From assembly GCA_965207495.1 (NCBI GenBank), contig OZ242287.1, positions 5,394,001 through 5,458,000 of the forward strand: a DNA stretch of 64,000 bases, written 5' to 3'. The stretch comes from Bin5 sp965207495 (lineage in GTDB: Bacteria > Chloroflexota > Anaerolineae > Caldilineales > Caldilineaceae). Numbering within the stretch: the first letter of the stretch is position 1; each line of letters starts with the position of its first letter. Of this stretch, positions 33,996 to 43,520 are shown in pieces. The notes under the pieces were generated by a model, which saw nothing but the letters and a program-made list of their open reading frames with translations, was not told the DNA's origin and did no database searches. The position numbers and the translations under genes were made by a program.

Positions 33996-36900
33996 TCACC
34001 AACGCAGTCGTACCCAGGGCGGGGTAGAATGTGCCTGGCCCACCCCACTCGAAGGCAGTTCAGCCCAGCGCGTGCGCAGGACGATCTCGTTCAGCACCGG
34101 TTGCAGCGCGGCGAACTCGTCAGCGAGAACGCAGAAGGCGATGACGAGAAGCCTCTCACCGTCCGGGGACAGAAGAACAACCTGCCATATTTCACTCGCG
34201 GTCGCGTGTTCACGGTAGCGGATCGATACGACCTCTTCGTAGAACGGCCTGAGACCCTGAACCAGCTCTACGCTGGCAGGCTCGATGCTGTAGGCGTGCT
34301 CGGCGGCCGCCTGCGCATAGCGCGCCAAAGTCACCCCTTCAGCCGCAGCAGTGAAGACCAGCATGAAGTTGCTCGACACGCTGTCCGCCGGTGTTGACTG
34401 AAGGCCCAACCCGATGACGGCGTCGTCGCGGCGAACACTCATCGCAGACACCAGTTCCCCCATCTCCGCAACGCCAATTCGCTCGCCTTCCCGGCCTTTG
34501 ACGGCGGACGAAAAAAGCGACAGGTCGACCTGCGAGGGATGCGCCGGGTCGAAATAGTGCCAATCCGGTGGATAGGAGAGCGACAGACCGCGGGCAACAT
34601 CGTCATAGGTCAGCCAGCCCGACGGGTCCGACTGCAGCGCACGCGCCGCGTCGGCGGATGGCTTCACGAACCCGCCGTAGACCCACGCCAACTGCCCCTC
34701 GTATTCGATCTGCCACCAGTCGCCGGCTGCATTCGTCGTGACCGCAGGGTACTGTTGCCCCTCCTCGACCGTGCTGATAGTAGCATAGTCGGTGCCTGGG
34801 CCACCGCGCACATACATGGTGCGCGTGATCGTCAACGTCGGACTGACCAGTGGTTCGTAGGCGGGATGGTCCAGCCACTGCACACGCCGCACGATGTCGC
34901 GCAGAAGCGGCTCCAGCCAGCCGTCGAACTCGCCACCCCGTATATCGAAGGTGAACAGAAGGAAGGTCCCAGCGTCCGGGGAGAGCAGAACAACCTGCCA
35001 GCCGACCATCACCGTGCCCGGGCGAGCGATGACCTTGCCATCTTCGACGATGGCGCCGCCGCTGCGGTACCGGACCGATGCGGCGTCTTCGCCCCACGGC
35101 CGCAGACCGGGCCCAACCTCGACGCTCTCCAACGTCTCGGTTTCAGACTCATCCCGTTGCGCGGCCAGCTGCAGCGCATACTGCTCCAGTGTTCGTCCTG
35201 CAGCCTTAACGGCGCGAATGACAAAGCGGTTGTTGTAGATAGAAGGCGTGTCCGGCGCGTACTGGAATCCATATCCGACGAACTGGCCCTCCTGACCGGC
35301 CGCGGTCAGGGAGTCGATGTGTGCTGCCTGCCGTGCGAGAACAGCTCCGGCGGCAGCCGTGTCACCCATCTGCGTCTGGAGGGAGGAGAGCTCCTCTTTG
35401 GAGGAGGCGTAAAACCATCCCTGCGGATGGAATATCCTGAGGCCGCGCGCCGCGTCCTCGATCGCAGGCCAGCCCTGGAACGGCCCTCCTGAGAGCGCCG
35501 GTGTGTCTCCGACCGGAACCACCAACGGATTGTGGACCGGCATCATCGGTAGTGCTGGCCGGGTGGAAGAATGGGACTCGATTTCGACCCAGCGCGTGCG
35601 CTGCACGATTTCACGCAGCATCGGCTGCACTGCTGCGAACTCGTCGACGTGAACGCTGAAGGCAAGGACGAGAAGCCGCTCTCCGTCCGGCGACAGTTGA
35701 ACTACCTGCCATACTTCGCTCGCGGTCGCGTGCTCCCGGTAGCGGACCGATACGACCTCTTCGTCAGACGGTCTGAGTCCCTGCACCAGCTCAACGCTGA
35801 CAGGCCCGATGCTGTAAGCGTACTCGGCGGCCGCCTGCGCATAGTGTTCCAGCGTCATCCCTTCAGCGGCCAAAGAGAAGACCAGCATGAAGTTGCTCGA
35901 GGCAATGTCCGCGGGCCCTGACTGAAGGCCCAACCCAATCACGGCGTCGTCGCGGCGCGCACTCATCGCCGAAACCAACGCCCCCATCTCCGCTACGTCA
36001 AGCTGCCCGTCATCGCGACTCTTGACCCTGGCCGAAAGGAGCGACAGGTCGACCTGCGCAGGTCGCGCCGGGTCGAAATAGTGCCATCCCGACGGGAAGG
36101 ACAACGAGAGACCGCGGGCACTATCATCGTATGTCAGCCAGCCCGACGGGTCTGCCTGTAGCACATTCTTCGCATCGGGGGACGGCTTCACGAACACGCC
36201 GTAGACCCACCCCAGCTGCCCCTCGAATTCGATCTGCCACCAGTCTCCGGCTGCATCTGCGCTGACCGCAGGGTACTGTTGCGCCTCATTGGCCGTGCCG
36301 ACAATGGGTTGGTTAATTCCCGGCGCCTCGCGCACAAACATGGTGCGCGTGATTGTCACAGTGGGGGAGACCAGAGGCTCGTAGGCGGGATGGTCCAGCC
36401 ACTGCACACGCCGCACGATGTCGCGCAGAAACGGCTCCAGCAAGCCGTCAAACTGCTCGCCCCATATATCGAAAGTAAATAGCAGGAAGGTCCCGCCGTC
36501 CGGGGAAAGCAAAACGACTTGCCAGCCGGCCACCTCCACGCCTGGGTGCCTGACAATCTTGCCTTCTTCGACGGCGGCGCCGCTGCGGTACCGGATCGAT
36601 ACGGCCTCCTCACCCCAGGGCCGCAGACCCGGCCCAACCTTAACACTTTCCAACTTTTCGACTTCCGACTCTTCCAGGCGGGCGGCTGTCTGCAGGGCAA
36701 ACTGCTCCAGCGTGCGTCCCGCAGCCGGTATCGCACGAATGTCAAAGCGGTTGATGTAGGCCGGTGTTGTGTCCGGGGCAAACTGGAAACCGCGGCCAAC
36801 GAATTGGTCCTCTTGCCCTGACGCGGACAGGGAGTCGATGTGCGCAGCCTGCTGGGCGAGCACGGCTTCGGCCGCGGCCGTGTCACCCATCTTCGGCTGG

Positions 36901-37295
36901 AGGGAGGACAGATCCTCTCCGGAGGAGGCGTAGAGCCACCCTGGCGGATGGAATATCCTGAGTCCGCGCGCCGCATCCTCGACCGCGGGCCAGTCCTGGT
37001 ATGGGCCCCCTGAGAGGGAAGGTGTATCTCCGACCGGTCTAACAAGGGGATTGTGAATTGACAGTATCGGGACCGCAGTCCCAGGATCCGGGGGTGTTTT
37101 GGAGGCTTGCTGCGGGACCCCGATATGGGTTGTGAGCACCGAGCGGGCTTTCGAGACGGCGGCCGATTCGGCGACGGCCGCTATCTCTGGTGCAGCGGCC
37201 GCATCCGGTCGGGGAGACGCGTCGGGCCCATACGCGGCCAGAGCAATAGAGACGCAGGCCAGTACGGTCAGGAGAAGAAAGCGAAAAGGGGACAT
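33996..37295 (-). CDS. Exported 1,099-residue protein: duplicated PsbP/DcrB-like and SH3b modules
   Basis: Signal peptide (FLLLTVLACVSIALAAY) then a Pro/Ala linker. The body is an internal duplication with a 507-residue period: module A (about 100-300), SH3b (about 312-372), module B (about 385-575), then A', SH3b' and B'. A/B modules open with ARGLRIFHPPGW or ARGLSLSFPSGW and close with WQVVLLSPDGGTFLLFTFDI and IVRRVQW, a PsbP/DcrB-like pattern. The SH3b units carry GDWWQIEFEGQLGWVYG, as in cell-wall- or ligand-binding SH3b domains. No catalytic motif is seen. It is the third gene of a three-paralogue minus-strand run; function unknown. Confidence 0.75.
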   Translation of the reverse strand: MSPFRFLLLTVLACVSIALAAYGPDASPRPDAAAAPEIAAVAESAAVSKARSVLTTHIGVPQQASKTPPDPGTAVPILSIHNPLVRPVGDTPSLSGGPYQDWPAVEDAARGLRIFHPPGWLYASSGEDLSSLQPKMGDTAAAEAVLAQQAAHIDSLSASGQEDQFVGRGFQFAPDTTPAYINRFDIRAIPAAGRTLEQFALQTAARLEESEVEKLESVKVGPGLRPWGEEAVSIRYRSGAAVEEGKIVRHPGVEVAGWQVVLLSPDGGTFLLFTFDIWGEQFDGLLEPFLRDIVRRVQWLDHPAYEPLVSPTVTITRTMFVREAPGINQPIVGTANEAQQYPAVSADAAGDWWQIEFEGQLGWVYGVFVKPSPDAKNVLQADPSGWLTYDDSARGLSLSFPSGWHYFDPARPAQVDLSLLSARVKSRDDGQLDVAEMGALVSAMSARRDDAVIGLGLQSGPADIASSNFMLVFSLAAEGMTLEHYAQAAAEYAYSIGPVSVELVQGLRPSDEEVVSVRYREHATASEVWQVVQLSPDGERLLVLAFSVHVDEFAAVQPMLREIVQRTRWVEIESHSSTRPALPMMPVHNPLVVPVGDTPALSGGPFQGWPAIEDAARGLRIFHPQGWFYASSKEELSSLQTQMGDTAAAGAVLARQAAHIDSLTAAGQEGQFVGYGFQYAPDTPSIYNNRFVIRAVKAAGRTLEQYALQLAAQRDESETETLESVEVGPGLRPWGEDAASVRYRSGGAIVEDGKVIARPGTVMVGWQVVLLSPDAGTFLLFTFDIRGGEFDGWLEPLLRDIVRRVQWLDHPAYEPLVSPTLTITRTMYVRGGPGTDYATISTVEEGQQYPAVTTNAAGDWWQIEYEGQLAWVYGGFVKPSADAARALQSDPSGWLTYDDVARGLSLSYPPDWHYFDPAHPSQVDLSLFSSAVKGREGERIGVAEMGELVSAMSVRRDDAVIGLGLQSTPADSVSSNFMLVFTAAAEGVTLARYAQAAAEHAYSIEPASVELVQGLRPFYEEVVSIRYREHATASEIWQVVLLSPDGERLLVIAFCVLADEFAALQPVLNEIVLRTRWAELPSSGVGQAHSTPPWVRLRW

Positions 37296-37363
37296 TTCGA
37301 ACGTACTCCCTGCAGAGAGGTCAGTGAACAGCGTTCACCCCGGTTCAGAAGCGGAGTGTCTGC

Positions 37364-39199
37364 CTACCGAGCTTCTTCCGTCTGCTCGACTGTGTCCACG
37401 AATTGCCCGAAGACCCATCCGGGCTGCCCGTGATTGTCGATCTGCCACCAGTTTCCCACCACATTTCTGCCGGTGATCGGATACTGATACCCAGGTACGG
37501 TCGTGTCGATGACAGGGAAGCGACCGCCAGGACCGCTATACACGTTCATACGGCGGCTGAAGGTCAACACTGCTTCAGTAGCCGGCAGCAGAGGAGGTAG
37601 CGGAAATCTGGCCACGATCTGGACGCTGCCCTCGTTGACCAGCTCAACCAGGTCGTCATATACCCACCCTGGCCTGCCGTTATCGTCGATGCGCCACCAG
37701 TCGCCGGCCATATTCCTGCCAGTAATCAGATACTGGCGTCCAGGTACGACTTCGCCGACGATAGGGTGGCTGTTGTCCGGCCCCGCGCGCAGGTTCGCTC
37801 GCCGGTTGACACTCATCGCCGCCTCAGTCACCGGCAGTACAGAAGGTGCGGGGAATCTGACGACGGCCACCTGCGCGCCCCCCACGGCAACAGGTGTGAC
37901 CAACTCGCCGAAAACCCATCCGGTCTGGCCATGTTTGTCGATCTGCCACCAGTCGCCCGCCTGATTTTTGCCCGTGATCAGATACTGCTGGCCGGCTACC
38001 GCCACACCGATTATGGGGTTACTGGCGCCAGGGCCGCTGCGCACATTGACGCGCCGGTCGATCATCGCCACAGGAATCGATACAGGTGCGTCGGGGATAT
38101 TGGCAGCCGCAAAAGGATCGGAGACCCAGCCGGGCTGACCGTCATAGCTGATCCGCCACCAGTTTCCCGTAAAGTCTCGTTCCAGAATCGAGAACTGCTT
38201 CCCGGCAGCAACCTTGCCAATTATGGGACTGAATGGGGCGGGCTCGTTATGGACGTACAGCGTCCGATTGGTAACTGTTATCGGACCGACCGCGAGTTCT
38301 GACCCACGGTGGTCGCCGGCCCACTGCACGCGCCGCACCATTTCTGCTAGCAGCGGCTCCGACTCTTCAAACATCTCGCCGAGGACGGAAAAGGTCAGAA
38401 CAAGCAGATACTCGGCATCGGGCGAGAGAAGAACAACCTGCCAGCCGGCTTTTCTGGTGCCGGTCAGAATGGATTGGGAGGTTGTCGGGACAGGCACAGC
38501 GCCACGGAATCGGATCGAAACGGCTTCCTCCCTGTGGGGCCGCAACCTGGTGAGCAGATCGAAGCTGTCCACGTCGATCCCGAACTTCCGGTCCAGCGCG
38601 GCGGCAGCGCCTTGCCCGAACTCGTACAGTGCGAGGCCTCTTGCGGGGAAGATTTCCACAATTACGCTGTTGGCATGCAGAAGTTCAGGAGGATCCTGCG
38701 GGAAGGCGAAGCCAGCGCCGATCAACGAACTCGGCTGTACGCTCGACTGCAACTCCATCAGTAGATTTACGATTTCAGCTCTGCCCAGTGCTGCCATGTC
38801 CTGCTGCAGGGCAGCGAGTTGCGTACCGTCGAAGAAGAGCCATTCCGGTGGGTAAAGTATCGTCAGACCATGCGCTACATCTTCGAACGCCTGCCAGTCT
38901 GCCGAGACCTCATAGGATTCCGGAGCCGCCGCCTGCGGGGTGACCTCTGATTCTTGTTCGCCTGGCGCCGGTGTGGACGCAGGGGAAGGAGACTGAGAAA
39001 AAGGGAACTGCAACGAAGAGAGGAATCCGCTTGATGTTGCGTCAAGCTTGCCGGAGATTACGGGCGCGTTGTGGCTGGCAAGCGAGACCCCGCGACGAGC
39101 AGTAGTTGAATCAGAAAGCAACTGTGATTCAGGGGCCGCTCGAGCGAACCAGCCCACGCAAAAGAGGCATAGTGGCACCAGGTATAAAATTGCCCGCAT
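37364..39199 (-). CDS. Exported protein: one PsbP/DcrB-like module plus four SH3b repeats
   Basis: 611 residues with signal peptide (ILYLVPLCLFCVGWFARA). One PsbP/DcrB-like module (about residues 100-295, HGLTILYPPEWLFFD to EMVRRVQW) is followed by four SH3b repeats of about 65 residues, each with an RxxNVRSGPG-like start and GDWWQIDKHGQTGWVFG-like end. The last repeat finishes six residues after FVDTV. It lies 68 bases upstream of the duplicated paralogue, and the likely site of action is outside the membrane. SH3b domains often bind peptidoglycan, but nothing here shows an enzymatic partner. Confidence 0.75.
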   Translation of the reverse strand: MRAILYLVPLCLFCVGWFARAAPESQLLSDSTTARRGVSLASHNAPVISGKLDATSSGFLSSLQFPFSQSPSPASTPAPGEQESEVTPQAAAPESYEVSADWQAFEDVAHGLTILYPPEWLFFDGTQLAALQQDMAALGRAEIVNLLMELQSSVQPSSLIGAGFAFPQDPPELLHANSVIVEIFPARGLALYEFGQGAAAALDRKFGIDVDSFDLLTRLRPHREEAVSIRFRGAVPVPTTSQSILTGTRKAGWQVVLLSPDAEYLLVLTFSVLGEMFEESEPLLAEMVRRVQWAGDHRGSELAVGPITVTNRTLYVHNEPAPFSPIIGKVAAGKQFSILERDFTGNWWRISYDGQPGWVSDPFAAANIPDAPVSIPVAMIDRRVNVRSGPGASNPIIGVAVAGQQYLITGKNQAGDWWQIDKHGQTGWVFGELVTPVAVGGAQVAVVRFPAPSVLPVTEAAMSVNRRANLRAGPDNSHPIVGEVVPGRQYLITGRNMAGDWWRIDDNGRPGWVYDDLVELVNEGSVQIVARFPLPPLLPATEAVLTFSRRMNVYSGPGGRFPVIDTTVPGYQYPITGRNVVGNWWQIDNHGQPGWVFGQFVDTVEQTEEAR

Positions 39200-39266
39200 A
39201 CGTGCTTCCAGACCTCAGTTATCCGTGAGTTGTGATATGTGAACGGAGGATTCCACGAACCACAGT

Positions 39267-40133
39267 TCACTCGAGCCACTGGACGCGCTGCACAATCTCT
39301 GTCAACAGCGGCTCCAACTCCGCAAAATCTTCGCTGCGGATACTAAAGGTAAGGACGACAATCCTCTCTGCATCCGGTGAAAGAACGCCCACCTGCCAGC
39401 CAACGATTTCCATATCCGGCTGATTGAAAAGGGCGCCTTCTGAACGGTAACGGACCGATGCTACCTCCGCGCCTGCGGACCGCAGACCGGCGACCACTTC
39501 GGCGCTGTCCACCTCGAATCCTACCATGCTGCCCAACTGCGCAGCGATCATTTGCGCGATCAGTTGCAGTGGCAGTCCTTCGGTGTGGAAGAAGATAGCG
39601 TTGATGTTATTGACAAACCTGGTGTCAGAGGAATTACCGACGGCGAATTGGAAGCCCAGACCGACATAATGGTCTTCCTGCTGTATCGCCCGTGCGGATG
39701 TTGCCAACAACGCCCTGATTTCGTCGCTGCTGGCCCTTTCGCCCAACTCCTCCAAGAGCTCCGTCAACTTTTTCTTTGTCGGATCGACGAACAGCCATCC
39801 CGGCGGATAGGAAATAGACAGCCCGCGCGTCTCATCGACATAAGTCTGCCAGTCGGTGGCGGTCAGCGGGTGCGGGGTAGCAAATCCTGGCGGTGGTGGT
39901 GGATCCGGATCGGCGGTGGCCGGCGGCGGAGGTGGATCCGGCGCGACAGTGGCCGTCGGATCCGGCGTAGCAGTGACAGTTGGCTCCACAGTAGCCTGTG
40001 GTCTACTTTGCGCTGACGAAGCCGGCAGCTGTTCACTGGCGGGCGGCGACTCGGGTTGGATGGGTACGCAGCCGGCCAGGACAAATGCCATGCAAACCGA
40101 CGCGAGCAGGAACAGACGGGAAACCCCCTGCAT
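39267..40133 (-). CDS. Lipoprotein with a single PsbP/DcrB-like module
   Basis: Signal peptide with lipobox LAGC at about residue 22, a Pro/Asp/Thr-rich spacer (about residues 45-85, including repeats of DPDPPPPP type), then one module (about 95-285) opening TRGLSISYPPGWLFVD and ending TEIVQRVQWLE. It is the simplest member of the three-gene family and may be the ancestral form. The ATG with GAAGG upstream was preferred over an earlier ATG and GTG lacking ribosome-binding sites; those would add 14 or 24 basic/Ala-rich residues. Likely anchored on the outer face of the membrane. Confidence 0.75.
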   Translation of the reverse strand: MQGVSRLFLLASVCMAFVLAGCVPIQPESPPASEQLPASSAQSRPQATVEPTVTATPDPTATVAPDPPPPPATADPDPPPPPGFATPHPLTATDWQTYVDETRGLSISYPPGWLFVDPTKKKLTELLEELGERASSDEIRALLATSARAIQQEDHYVGLGFQFAVGNSSDTRFVNNINAIFFHTEGLPLQLIAQMIAAQLGSMVGFEVDSAEVVAGLRSAGAEVASVRYRSEGALFNQPDMEIVGWQVGVLSPDAERIVVLTFSIRSEDFAELEPLLTEIVQRVQWLE

Positions 40134-40197
40134 GCGCTTCGTCGCCTTCTTAACCAGACCAGCGGCTGCGGCCATCGCAGAAACTGGTCTGCGTCCG

Positions 40198-43152
40198 CTA
40201 AGCACTAACCATTTCTCGAAGGCAGTTCTGCAGGAACTGACCGGTATAACTCTTCTCGACAGACGCGACCTGCTCAGGGGTGCCCTCAGCCACTACGAAG
40301 CCGCCCTTGCCCCCGCCTTCCGGCCCCATGTCGATCACCCAGTCGCAGTTCTTGATCACATCCAGATTGTGCTCGATGACCAGTACGGTGTTGCCCCGGT
40401 CCGCCAATTCGTGTATGACGCCGAGTAGCTTGCGCACATCTTCGAAATGGAGCCCGGTCGTCGGCTCATCGAGGATGTAGAAAGTGTTGCCGGTGTCGCG
40501 GCGGCTCAGCTCTTTGCTCAGTTTGATTCGCTGCGCTTCACCGCCCGAAAGCGTGGTCGCCGGCTGTCCCAGGCGAATGTAGCCCAGCCCGACCGCCATC
40601 AGCGTTTGCAGGCGGGAGCGAAGGCGGGGGATGTTCTGGAAGAAGTCCAACGCCTCTTCGACGGTCATGTTCAAGACATCGGAGATCGATTTGCCGCGGA
40701 AGCGGATTTCGAGCGTTTCGCGATTGTAACGGTCGCCGTGACACTCCTCGCAGGAAACGTAGACATCGGGTAGAAACTGCATTTCAATCCTGATGATGCC
40801 GTCGCCGCGGCAGGCCTCACAGCGGCCGCCCTTTACGTTAAAACTGAAGCGTCCCGCCTTATATCCGCGGGCTTTTGCTTCGGGGATGCTGGCGAACAGT
40901 TCGCGCATCGGTGTGAAGAGTCCGACATAGGTTGCCGGATTGCTGCGCGGTGTCCGCCCGATCGGGCTCTGGTCGATCTCGATTACCTTATCCAGATGCT
41001 CGATGCCCTCAATTCTCTCGCAGCGGCCAGGGCGCGCCTTGGCCCGGTAGAAGCTCTGTGCCAGCCGTTTGTAAAGCACCTCCACCACCAGGCTGGACTT
41101 GCCGCTGCCGCTCACTCCGGTCACCGCGATCAGCCGGCCCAACGGGAAGCGTACATCCACCTTTTTCAGGTTGTTCTCGGTGGCGCCGCGTACATGCAGA
41201 TACTCTCCGTTTCCTTCGCGCCGGTCCATCGGTATCTCGATGAGCCGCTCGCCGCGAATGAACTGCGCGGTCAGACTTTCCTGGTGTTCGACGAAGGCAT
41301 CCCGCAGCGCAGAAACGACCACCTCGCCGCCGTGTTCACCGGCGCCCGGCCCCATATCCACAACCCAGTCGGCCGCGCGGATCGTCTCCTCATCATGCTC
41401 GACCACGAGCACCGTGTTTCCCAGATCCCGCATTCCCTTCAAAGTGTTGATGAGCCGTACATTGTCTCGCTGGTGCAGACCAATACTCGGCTCATCCAAA
41501 ATGTAGAGGACGCCCATCAACTGGCTGCCAATCTGCGTAGCCAGCCGGATTCGCTGCGACTCGCCGCCGGAAAGAGATACGGCGGTGCGGTTGAGCGTCA
41601 GATAGTCCAGCCCTACGTTCACCATGAACTCCAACCGCGCTTCGATCTCTCTCAATACCTGGCCGCCGATTGCGAGCTGGCGAGGGGAGAAGAGCGGTTC
41701 GGCGCCGTTACGCCCTGCGGCCGCCTTCACCCAGATCAGTGAATCGCTGACGGACATCGCCGTAATGTCATGGATGCTCTTGCCGGCAACCGTTACCGCA
41801 AGCGCCATTGGCCGCAGCCGCCGCCCTTCGCATTCGGGGCAGGGGTTGATGCCCATGAAATCTTCCAGCTTGTTACGGATCCAATCGCTGTCGGTTTCCC
41901 GGTAGCGCCGCTGCAGGTTGGGGAGCACACCTATATATTGCGTCTCGTAGTTGCGCTCGTAGCCGCGGGCGTTGCGATAATGCACGTGCACCTTTTCCCG
42001 CCCCGGCGGTCCGAACAGGATGATATCCCGCTGTTTGCTGCTCAACTCTTTGACCGGCGCGGTGCGGGGAATCGAAAACTGTTGGCAGACCGAGCGCAGT
42101 AGCTGCTTGTAGTAGCCCTCGTCACCGTTACCGGGGTTCGCGCCTTGCCAGGGCCGCACGGCTCCTTCGGCAATGCTGAGATCACCGTCCAGAATCAGGT
42201 CGGGGTCGAATTCCTTTTGTACGCCCAGCCCGTCGCACGATGGACAGGCCCCGTGCGGGCTGTTGAAGCTGAAGGTGCGCGGCTCGATCTCGGTAAAGCT
42301 GAGGCCGCAGCGCATGCAGGCGAAGTGCTCGCTGAAGACCCGGTCGTTGGTGACCTCGCGCAGGCTGCCGTTGCCGTCAACGGGTACGCGCTTCACTTCG
42401 GAAACGATCGCTGAGCCCTCGCCCAGTTTGAGCGCCGTCTCCACCGAGTCGGTGAGCCGCGTGCGATCGGTGCCCGGCAGCACGCTCCCGGGGTCGTCCG
42501 GGTCGGACCGCTCTGCCCGCACGATGATGCGGTCGATCACGGCTTCGATAGTGTGCATCTTGTACCGATCCAACTCAGGCGCCTCGCCGACCTCGAACAG
42601 TTCGCCGTTCACGCGCACACGCACATAGCCCTGCGACTGCAGGTCGTCGAAGACGCCTTTATGCTCGCCTTTACGATCTTTGATGATCGGGGCCAGAATC
42701 AGCAGACGGGCGCCCTCCTCCATCTCCAGAATTGAGTTGACGATCTGCTGCGGCGTCTGCTGGGTGATCGGGTCGCCGCACTCGGGGCAATGGGGCTGGC
42801 CCACGCGTGCGAAAAGGAGACGCAGGTAGTCGTAGACTTCGGTGACGGTGCCTACGGTTGAGCGGGGATTGCGCCCGGCGCCCTTTTGGTCGATTGAAAT
42901 CGCGGGGCTGAGTCCTTCGATCTGGTCCACATCCGGCTTTTCCATCAAGCCGAGGAACTGTCGCGCATAGGAGGAAAGAGACTCGACGTAGCGGCGCTGC
43001 CCTTCGGCGTAGATTGTATCGAAGGCCAGGCTGCTCTTGCCGCTGCCGCTCAGCCCGGTGATCACTGTCAGTTTGTCACGAGGGATCTCCAGATCCACGT
43101 TGCGCAGATTGTGCTCGCGTGCGCCGCGTATGATCAGCTTATCAAGCGCCAT
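40198..43152 (-). CDS. uvrA: Excinuclease ABC subunit A
   Basis: Damage-recognition ATPase of nucleotide excision repair. Two ABC modules: GLSGSGKSSLAFDTIYAEG (about residues 33-51) and GVSGSGKSSLVVEVLYKR (about 650) with signatures LSGGESQRIRLA and LSGGEAQRIKLS. Zinc fingers are seen as CPECG, CMRCG...CPSCDG and CEACRGDG...CEECHGDRYN. The 984-residue protein is slightly longer than usual. GGAGG lies 4-5 bases before the ATG. An SOS box about 80 bases upstream predicts induction by DNA damage. uvrB and uvrC are not in this window. Confidence 0.98.
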   Translation of the reverse strand: MALDKLIIRGAREHNLRNVDLEIPRDKLTVITGLSGSGKSSLAFDTIYAEGQRRYVESLSSYARQFLGLMEKPDVDQIEGLSPAISIDQKGAGRNPRSTVGTVTEVYDYLRLLFARVGQPHCPECGDPITQQTPQQIVNSILEMEEGARLLILAPIIKDRKGEHKGVFDDLQSQGYVRVRVNGELFEVGEAPELDRYKMHTIEAVIDRIIVRAERSDPDDPGSVLPGTDRTRLTDSVETALKLGEGSAIVSEVKRVPVDGNGSLREVTNDRVFSEHFACMRCGLSFTEIEPRTFSFNSPHGACPSCDGLGVQKEFDPDLILDGDLSIAEGAVRPWQGANPGNGDEGYYKQLLRSVCQQFSIPRTAPVKELSSKQRDIILFGPPGREKVHVHYRNARGYERNYETQYIGVLPNLQRRYRETDSDWIRNKLEDFMGINPCPECEGRRLRPMALAVTVAGKSIHDITAMSVSDSLIWVKAAAGRNGAEPLFSPRQLAIGGQVLREIEARLEFMVNVGLDYLTLNRTAVSLSGGESQRIRLATQIGSQLMGVLYILDEPSIGLHQRDNVRLINTLKGMRDLGNTVLVVEHDEETIRAADWVVDMGPGAGEHGGEVVVSALRDAFVEHQESLTAQFIRGERLIEIPMDRREGNGEYLHVRGATENNLKKVDVRFPLGRLIAVTGVSGSGKSSLVVEVLYKRLAQSFYRAKARPGRCERIEGIEHLDKVIEIDQSPIGRTPRSNPATYVGLFTPMRELFASIPEAKARGYKAGRFSFNVKGGRCEACRGDGIIRIEMQFLPDVYVSCEECHGDRYNRETLEIRFRGKSISDVLNMTVEEALDFFQNIPRLRSRLQTLMAVGLGYIRLGQPATTLSGGEAQRIKLSKELSRRDTGNTFYILDEPTTGLHFEDVRKLLGVIHELADRGNTVLVIEHNLDVIKNCDWVIDMGPEGGGKGGFVVAEGTPEQVASVEKSYTGQFLQNCLREMVSA

Positions 43153-43232
43153 GCAACCTCCGGGAAGTTTTCAGTTTCTTGTCCTCAGTTGTCGGGCTGC
43201 CGATCGCGGCGCCCACCAATCGCTTAACCCAT

Positions 43233-43244
43233 GAACAAATGTTC
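43233..43244. promoter_or_regulatory. LexA-type SOS box at uvrA (GAAC-N4-GTTC)
   Basis: Perfect palindrome GAACAAATGTTC, 80 bases before the uvrA ATG. It is identical in core to the recA site. I could not assign -35 and -10 elements with confidence around it. Confidence 0.75.
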
Positions 43245-43520
43245 TTTGATGGGCCAATGGTACCATGATTGGTCACAACTGTCCATAAACCGAAAGCATA
43301 TCATACCAAAACGTCCCGACTCTTGAGAAAGTGTTGGGGCGTTCCGATTTTTTGCCAAACGTGGGGAGAAACTCTGGCGTTTCGCCTGGGAATTACACTG
43401 GAGGGCGGGACGATCTCCTGGTTTTCCGAGTTGGAAGCCCAAATAGACCGGCCTGATCGCTGTGCTGTGCAATATGTCTACGATCTGTCTACGAACTGCG
43501 AACTGCGTTAAATTCCGCCT
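43245..43520. other. Spacer between uvrA control region and NUDIX gene
   Basis: No gene is supported on either strand. It must contain the uvrA promoter on the minus strand and the 3' end region of the NUDIX gene. Confidence 0.4.

Noticed and set aside
43330..43450. Third copy of the dispersed repeat near uvrA
   Set aside because: Only short scattered matches; alignment by eye is too weak to separate from chance.
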